Source of the DNA: Paramacrobiotus richtersi
Taxonomy: Eukaryota; Tardigrada; Eutardigrada; Parachela; Macrobiotidae
NCBI GenBank assembly: GCA_034698045.1
Contig: JAQGAU010000747.1
Coordinates: 1-24,375 of the forward strand
Length of the DNA stretch: 24,375 nt
Direction of reading: 5' to 3'
Position numbers and translations under genes: made by a program. This document shows positions 20,301 to 24,375 of the stretch, in pieces; the first letter of the stretch is position 1; each line of letters opens with the position of its first letter. Below the pieces are notes generated by a model. It saw only the letters and a list, made by a program, of their open reading frames with translations. It was not told where the DNA came from and did not search any database.

Positions 20301-23300
20301 TCATGTTATGTTAGTAGCATGAGACAATGCAACGTAATGCTCTTTCTCCCGTCCCTTGTATTGTATCACGGTAGTAGTATTTCGAAAGCGCTTGTATAAA
20401 GATTTCCACACGCTTTTATCTATAGTAGGCGCTTTGAGTTCGTCTACGGACAGCACGTTAACGCGGAGAGAAGTCCGGCCCGTAACATAATTCGCTTTTG
20501 TTTGAATAATTACTCCCGTCACACAAAACAATTAAGATAATGCTCTTATAAGTACTGTCGGAAGAAATCCCTCCTCCTGCTCATGAGTACTACTGTGTAC
20601 CAAGTGACCACAGATGACCGGCGCGGCTTGAGTAGTATGCAGCTGCTTGAGTACCCAAAGGGCTTTACATTACATCGAGCAGTTAACAGCCAATATCTCG
20701 TCTAGATCGCGAGACAGATTGACTGTTTCGAACATACTTGTAAACGGATATCTATAATTCCATCTTCGTGTGCGTTTCTCGTGGATGCAAGCGGTATCTG
20801 ACGATCATATGCTAAATTATACGCAAATGCCTGCGGGTGCTATTTTCTGTTCACTCGGGAAACCCGCTCGTTTCTTCCGATTATCTTCCAGTCTTACGGC
20901 AACTGTCATTTGGAATCCAGAATCGTATCGAATATTTAGAACGGAAGGTCGCTTCTTCTAGTTGCAAGTGCAAGTGCTTTCACGAAAACTGGTTGCTACG
21001 TCATAAACGCGTTGCGAATGCTGAAATTATTCTGTTGTACAACTCCTGTTTTTCTACGTTAACGTTAAGGAGCAAATTAACTGCATTCTGGATATTTAAA
21101 GGGCGGAGACCAAGGGTAAGTGAAGCCGCTGCGCACCCATAACATCGATATTAATCATATCAATGCCGGCACCCAGGGCAGCTGTCCGGTAATGAAACTG
21201 ATGACCCATGCATTCGCAGGCTTCTTTTCGCACAGCTTGATATGTTATTTTTGTAAATAATACTACGGTGACTTACGGTAAAGAGTATTTTTATTATTTC
21301 TAATTATTTCTAATTTTTTTTTTATGAAGAGTTTTATGTTTCAGATTATTTTTTCAACAATGAAAAGTTTTTATACTAGGCTACCTGCTCTGAAACGAAA
21401 TGCATCTTCTGTGCAACTTATCTTAGTTTTTGAAAAAAACAAAAGGTGTTATGAGAAACTGTTTGACAATGTCGGGAATTGTTAACACTCAGAAGGAAAA
21501 TACATACTTTTACATAATTATATATAGAAGCGTTATAAATTATATGAGCCCAAATGCATCCGTTTTCCCATAATATAATTATTATGGTACGGCGCTCGCC
21601 CGCATTGGCAAACTCCGCAGACACGTTTTCAAGTAAAACGTAACCATGTTTGGCATTTGTAGTTGACGTTCACGTGTTTTTCACATAAAAATTACTTCCT
21701 TATTAGTATGCCTGACTTTAGACTTTTATTGTTCTTTACCTGCTGCAAAAGTCTGCATTTCTCCAAGCCACAAGAACCAAGATTGAATCGCCATAATCAA
21801 AGAATGTGGCGCGCTGAAGATCTTGTTTCGGTATATAAGTGTGCCTATACAGCGGTCATATATAATACATTCCTTAGGCATTGTTATGTGGATATTTGCA
21901 CGATTCTAAAGACTTAAGACTTCTGATTTATTTGATTTGGTTGAGGAAGCATTCTGTCACCTCACAAGCGGTATATATTTCGATATGTATACCGTTGACG
22001 TTGAGTCATAGAACAGAATATATATATTTTTGTAATTTTAATGACGCATTACGGTCACACACTGCAGTTTTGCACCAGCCGGCACTTCAGCACTTTAGAA
22101 CTATTTTAGCGCACCAGTTAAACTACGTCAAGCTACATATTAAGTAATTTACCAGCAGCCGGAGAAAAATTTCATAGTTCGATAACATAAACTAAAACGC
22201 TGCGAAAGCTATCGTAACTTCTTCACTCATAAATCCGCTTTTCAAGGTGAGAACGTACTAATCCAGGTAAATAAACGCTCTGCCGTCATGGATAATTGAA
22301 AAAGTCAAATAAACTCAAACCCACACCCACACCGCCAAGCGTGGGCAGAGACTTGCAAACTTTGACGAAACTGTCTAATATCTAATGTATATCTACCGCA
22401 GAGCTATATTTCCTACAGACCCTGCGGACAAGGTTAGCATATTTCCCAGAGACTCCATAATCTTTCGAATTCTGTGCTAAGTACTGGGACTATCTTTGTG
22501 GGAATTTACACTAGCTTGACATAATAATGCAGTAGGGTGATTTCGGCTGTAACAATATGAAGAAGTGCAAAAACTCCAGTGTGAAATGTTGAAATTTTAT
22601 TTTCGTTATCTGGATTCCATCACTGATATTCTTATTTCATAAAACAAATTCAACAATTTTTAATGAGTTTGTGCCGTATTAAATAACATTATTAATATTA
22701 TTACGACGAAAAAATGAATTACGACTTTCCACTTCTGATTTTTCCGCTTTATAGTATTTAATTTTTAAAACGGTTAAACTTAGCTTTACAGGCAATTTTA
22801 ACGTGCTCGAAAGAAAGCCTATCAGACAACATGAAAAATTAAATTCAGACACGAACTGAACGAACTACCGTTAACGTTCATATAAACAAACAATGCACAG
22901 TTCACCATTTTACATTATATTTTTACCAAATATTGCTGTTTGTCTGTAATCTTTAATAATATTACGTCTCGTACGAAAATCGCCAAGTGCACATTTAATT
23001 TACTGTATTTCATTCTGCAGTACCTGCCGTAGAAGCGGTAACTTTATGATGACAGTAATTGCATGTCTCTCATTCTTCTGGTATATGGCATGCGGTTGCC
23101 GGCAGCCATTAAACTATAAGCTTATGAATTGCCAGTTTGAAATTTTCCAGCTGTGTTTGGTACGTGTTTGTTATTGGTAAACTACGTTCTTTGCGGCTTC
23201 CGGCTAATTATTCTTTTATGAGAATAGCTGTTACCTGGTCAAAAGACTGTTCCGTTCCCCCTTACCCTTCGTCTTTGAAACAACATACAACCATGGAACT

Positions 23301-24375
23301 TTTTGAGGCGTTTTTTCTGCCACATTTGTCCACTGTAACCTATTAATGGTTTCAATGTGTCATCTGAATAGCTGGTGCTATTATATGGACTAAATGGATG
23401 TTTGCGTGGTTTATTTAAATTGGCATTAATTATAATTTAGAAGTACCGAGCAGGCAAAATATGTCGAGAGTTTCTGATTTCAAGTGATTCGCTGCTGTCA
23501 TGGTATGCATATGGTGTTACCTACCAATAATAATTACGTGGAACATTATTGACTGATTGTGAGATGCACGGGATCTGAAGGTGTGATTATATATGGTGAG
23601 CTTCTTCCAGTCTTTGCACAGTGTATGGTTATAAATATATTTGAGGAGCTGTTACATAAAATCAACTTTCGTACAAATCGAACCCATCTAGAATTTAACC
23701 ATGACATCACCGTCTTGATTGATCAAATTGTGAAATTAATTGTGTATAGTTACCACTACAGCTTGCAACATATATGTACTTAAGACTGCCAACTGTATCG
23801 ATGACGTTTATTTGAGAAATTATTTCTAATCGAAGCGGTGCAGGTATACTAATTGGTATGCAGCTTGTATATTTTCTGTGCCAGAAATAAAAATAGTACT
23901 TCCTAACATCGGTAACTGGTACTGGTAATCCGTTACTTCCTGTATCTCTGTGCACTATAAACACACTGATTAATATTGGAAACATTCGAGCATAAGCTCT
24001 GTTTTCATAAATTAAAATGATATTAAACAAGTTGCTTATGAGTTAACGCAAATGAAATCAGAACAGATTTTTCAATTATCTCGAAAGGCATAACCATGAG
24101 ATCGCGCGCAGGCATTGCATGTGGTAAGATGGCGCTGTTCGACGGTAGTATCTTCATTTTTGTATGATATGGTTGTTCGTGTTATTCTGCATACGCATGG
24201 TGTTGCTGTTACTATCCCTACGACACTATAATATTTGTGTTTATTACGTGAACGAATTACCATCGTTCACCAGCGCTTTTGTCAACAACCAACTAGCATT
24301 TTTCCATAAATGAGTTATCCAGCCCAACATGTTTCGCACTTCGACCGTACTGTTGAAGGAGGACACATGAATCAT
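20301..24375 (-). CDS. Gene D: partial minus-strand gene, three exon chain
   Basis: Proposed exons are 24375-24271 (running off the right edge), 23332-23266 and 20494-20301. The first is open for 35 codons, contains VEVRNMLGWITHLWKN, and ends with donor CTG|GTGAAC in phase 0. The second follows acceptor ggttacag, reads WTNVAEKTPQKVPWLYVVSK, and ends at a strong AAGG|GTAAGG donor in phase 1. The third begins in the matching phase after a poor acceptor (caaacaaaag). It reads NYVTGRTSLRVNVLSVDEL, then KSLYKRFRNTTTVIQY, and stops after HATNIT. The last exon has the best coding character. The 2.77-kb gap between the last two exons may hide more exons. Two candidates with compatible phase start are 21235-21096 and about 20670-20600. 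No family is recognised. The first exon competes with a plus-strand start at 24310. Confidence 0.3.
20583..20705 (+). other. Small coding-like ORF inside the gene D intron
   Basis: ATG at 20583 opens 40 codons, starting MSTTVYQVTTDDRRGLSS, in a G+C-rich island, with the frame open upstream to about 20531. A phase-0 acceptor (ttataag) could attach it to a plus-strand gene. The minus strand of the same island is also open (KQLHTTQAAPVICGHLVH) and could be a gene D exon. The strand is unresolved. Confidence 0.2.
20837..21142 (+). other. Open frame with coiled-coil-like start
   Basis: The frame is open for 101 codons. A tcttccag acceptor (ending about 20891) precedes LRQLSFGIQNRIEYLERKV, which reads like coiled coil. 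A strong donor, AAGG|GTAAGT, lies at 21116. It could be a plus-strand exon (for instance a distal gene C exon), but the phase does not fit the phase-0 end of gene C. The minus strand of 21096-21235 is a competing candidate. Confidence 0.22.
21096..21235 (-). other. Coding-like minus segment, possible gene D exon
   Basis: The frame runs 45 codons from an AAG acceptor to a TAA at 21098-21096. It reads VRKEACECMGHQFHYRTAAL and then GAGIDMINIDVMG, well balanced in composition. It starts in phase 1, which fits the donor at 23266 and would give gene D an alternative end. The acceptor has a poor pyrimidine tract. Confidence 0.22.
21240..23136. other. AT-rich stretch, no supported gene
   Basis: There is a threefold TAATTATTTC-type repeat at about 21298-21320. 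A small start-like ORF on the minus strand near 21640-21580 (MVTFYLKTCLRSLPMRAS) overlaps a small one on the plus strand (MVRRSPALANSADTF) ending at a GTAAAA donor. ORFs 21663-21917 and 21881-22147 have weak coding character. From 22150 to 23130 stops are dense and nothing is seen. Confidence 0.4.
23347..24270. other. AT-rich stretch right of gene D exon 2
   Basis: Open frames at 23559-23783 (plus) and 24030-23707 (minus) have AT-driven codon content and no splice support. At 24095-24122 a start-like segment MRSRAGIAC followed by G|GTAAGA, and then AAGATGGCG at about 24127, look like the 5' end of a plus-strand transcript, but no second exon is inside the window. Confidence 0.25.
24310..24375 (+). 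CDS. Possible plus-strand start codon at the right edge
   Basis: ATG at 24310, after ccataa, opens 22 codons to the window end, starting MSYPAQHVSHFDRTVEG. It overlaps the proposed gene D exon on the other strand, and only one is likely real. Too little is present to identify a family. Confidence 0.2.
   Translation, partial: MSYPAQHVSHFDRTVEGGHMNH

Noticed and set aside
1-24375. Bacterial, phage, plasmid or CRISPR content
   Set aside because: There are no long ORFs, Shine-Dalgarno-led genes, spaced direct repeats or recognisable prokaryotic proteins. The coding pattern is intron-split.

Overview
The window looks like nuclear DNA of an animal, probably an invertebrate. It is AT-rich. No ORF is long enough to be a bacterial gene, and there are no ribosome-binding sites or operons. 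Coding-like sequence occurs in short islands that join only through GT-AG introns. Some splice acceptors lie directly before start codons, as in nematodes with trans-splicing, but no spliced-leader RNA was found and the acceptors lack the strict Caenorhabditis TTTTCAG form. The phylum is therefore open. No gene could be assigned to a known family by eye. All multi-exon models were built by hand from splice signals, reading phase and coding character, so they are hypotheses.

Layout. Positions 1-2466 hold several weak exon candidates and no convincing gene. Positions 2467-2660 (minus) hold a two-exon mini-gene for a 39-residue Lys/Gly/Ala-rich protein. Positions 2661-6211 are mostly non-coding. 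Positions 6214-9088 (plus) hold gene A, the best-supported model: four exons, 255 residues, helical or coiled-coil, with a poly(A) signal at 9280-9289. Positions 9100-11960 hold its 3' UTR, an ambiguous ORF region near 9.5 kb and a 100-codon open stretch near 10.1 kb. Positions 11962-16284 (minus) hold gene B: five small exons, 140 residues, with a 12-base last exon. A 124-bp palindromic MITE-like element with TA flanks (12401-12524) sits in its third intron. Positions 16983-19272 (plus) hold gene C: a Pro-rich N-terminus followed by coiled coil, with an uncertain 3' end. Positions 20301-24375 (minus) hold gene D, a weaker three-exon chain that leaves the window on the right.

The strands alternate: A and B converge, B and C diverge from a gap of about 700 bp, and C and D converge. 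This coherent arrangement gives some independent support to the models. There is no rRNA, convincing tRNA, CRISPR array, phage, or autonomous transposon. Nothing in the window shows a shared pathway between the genes.
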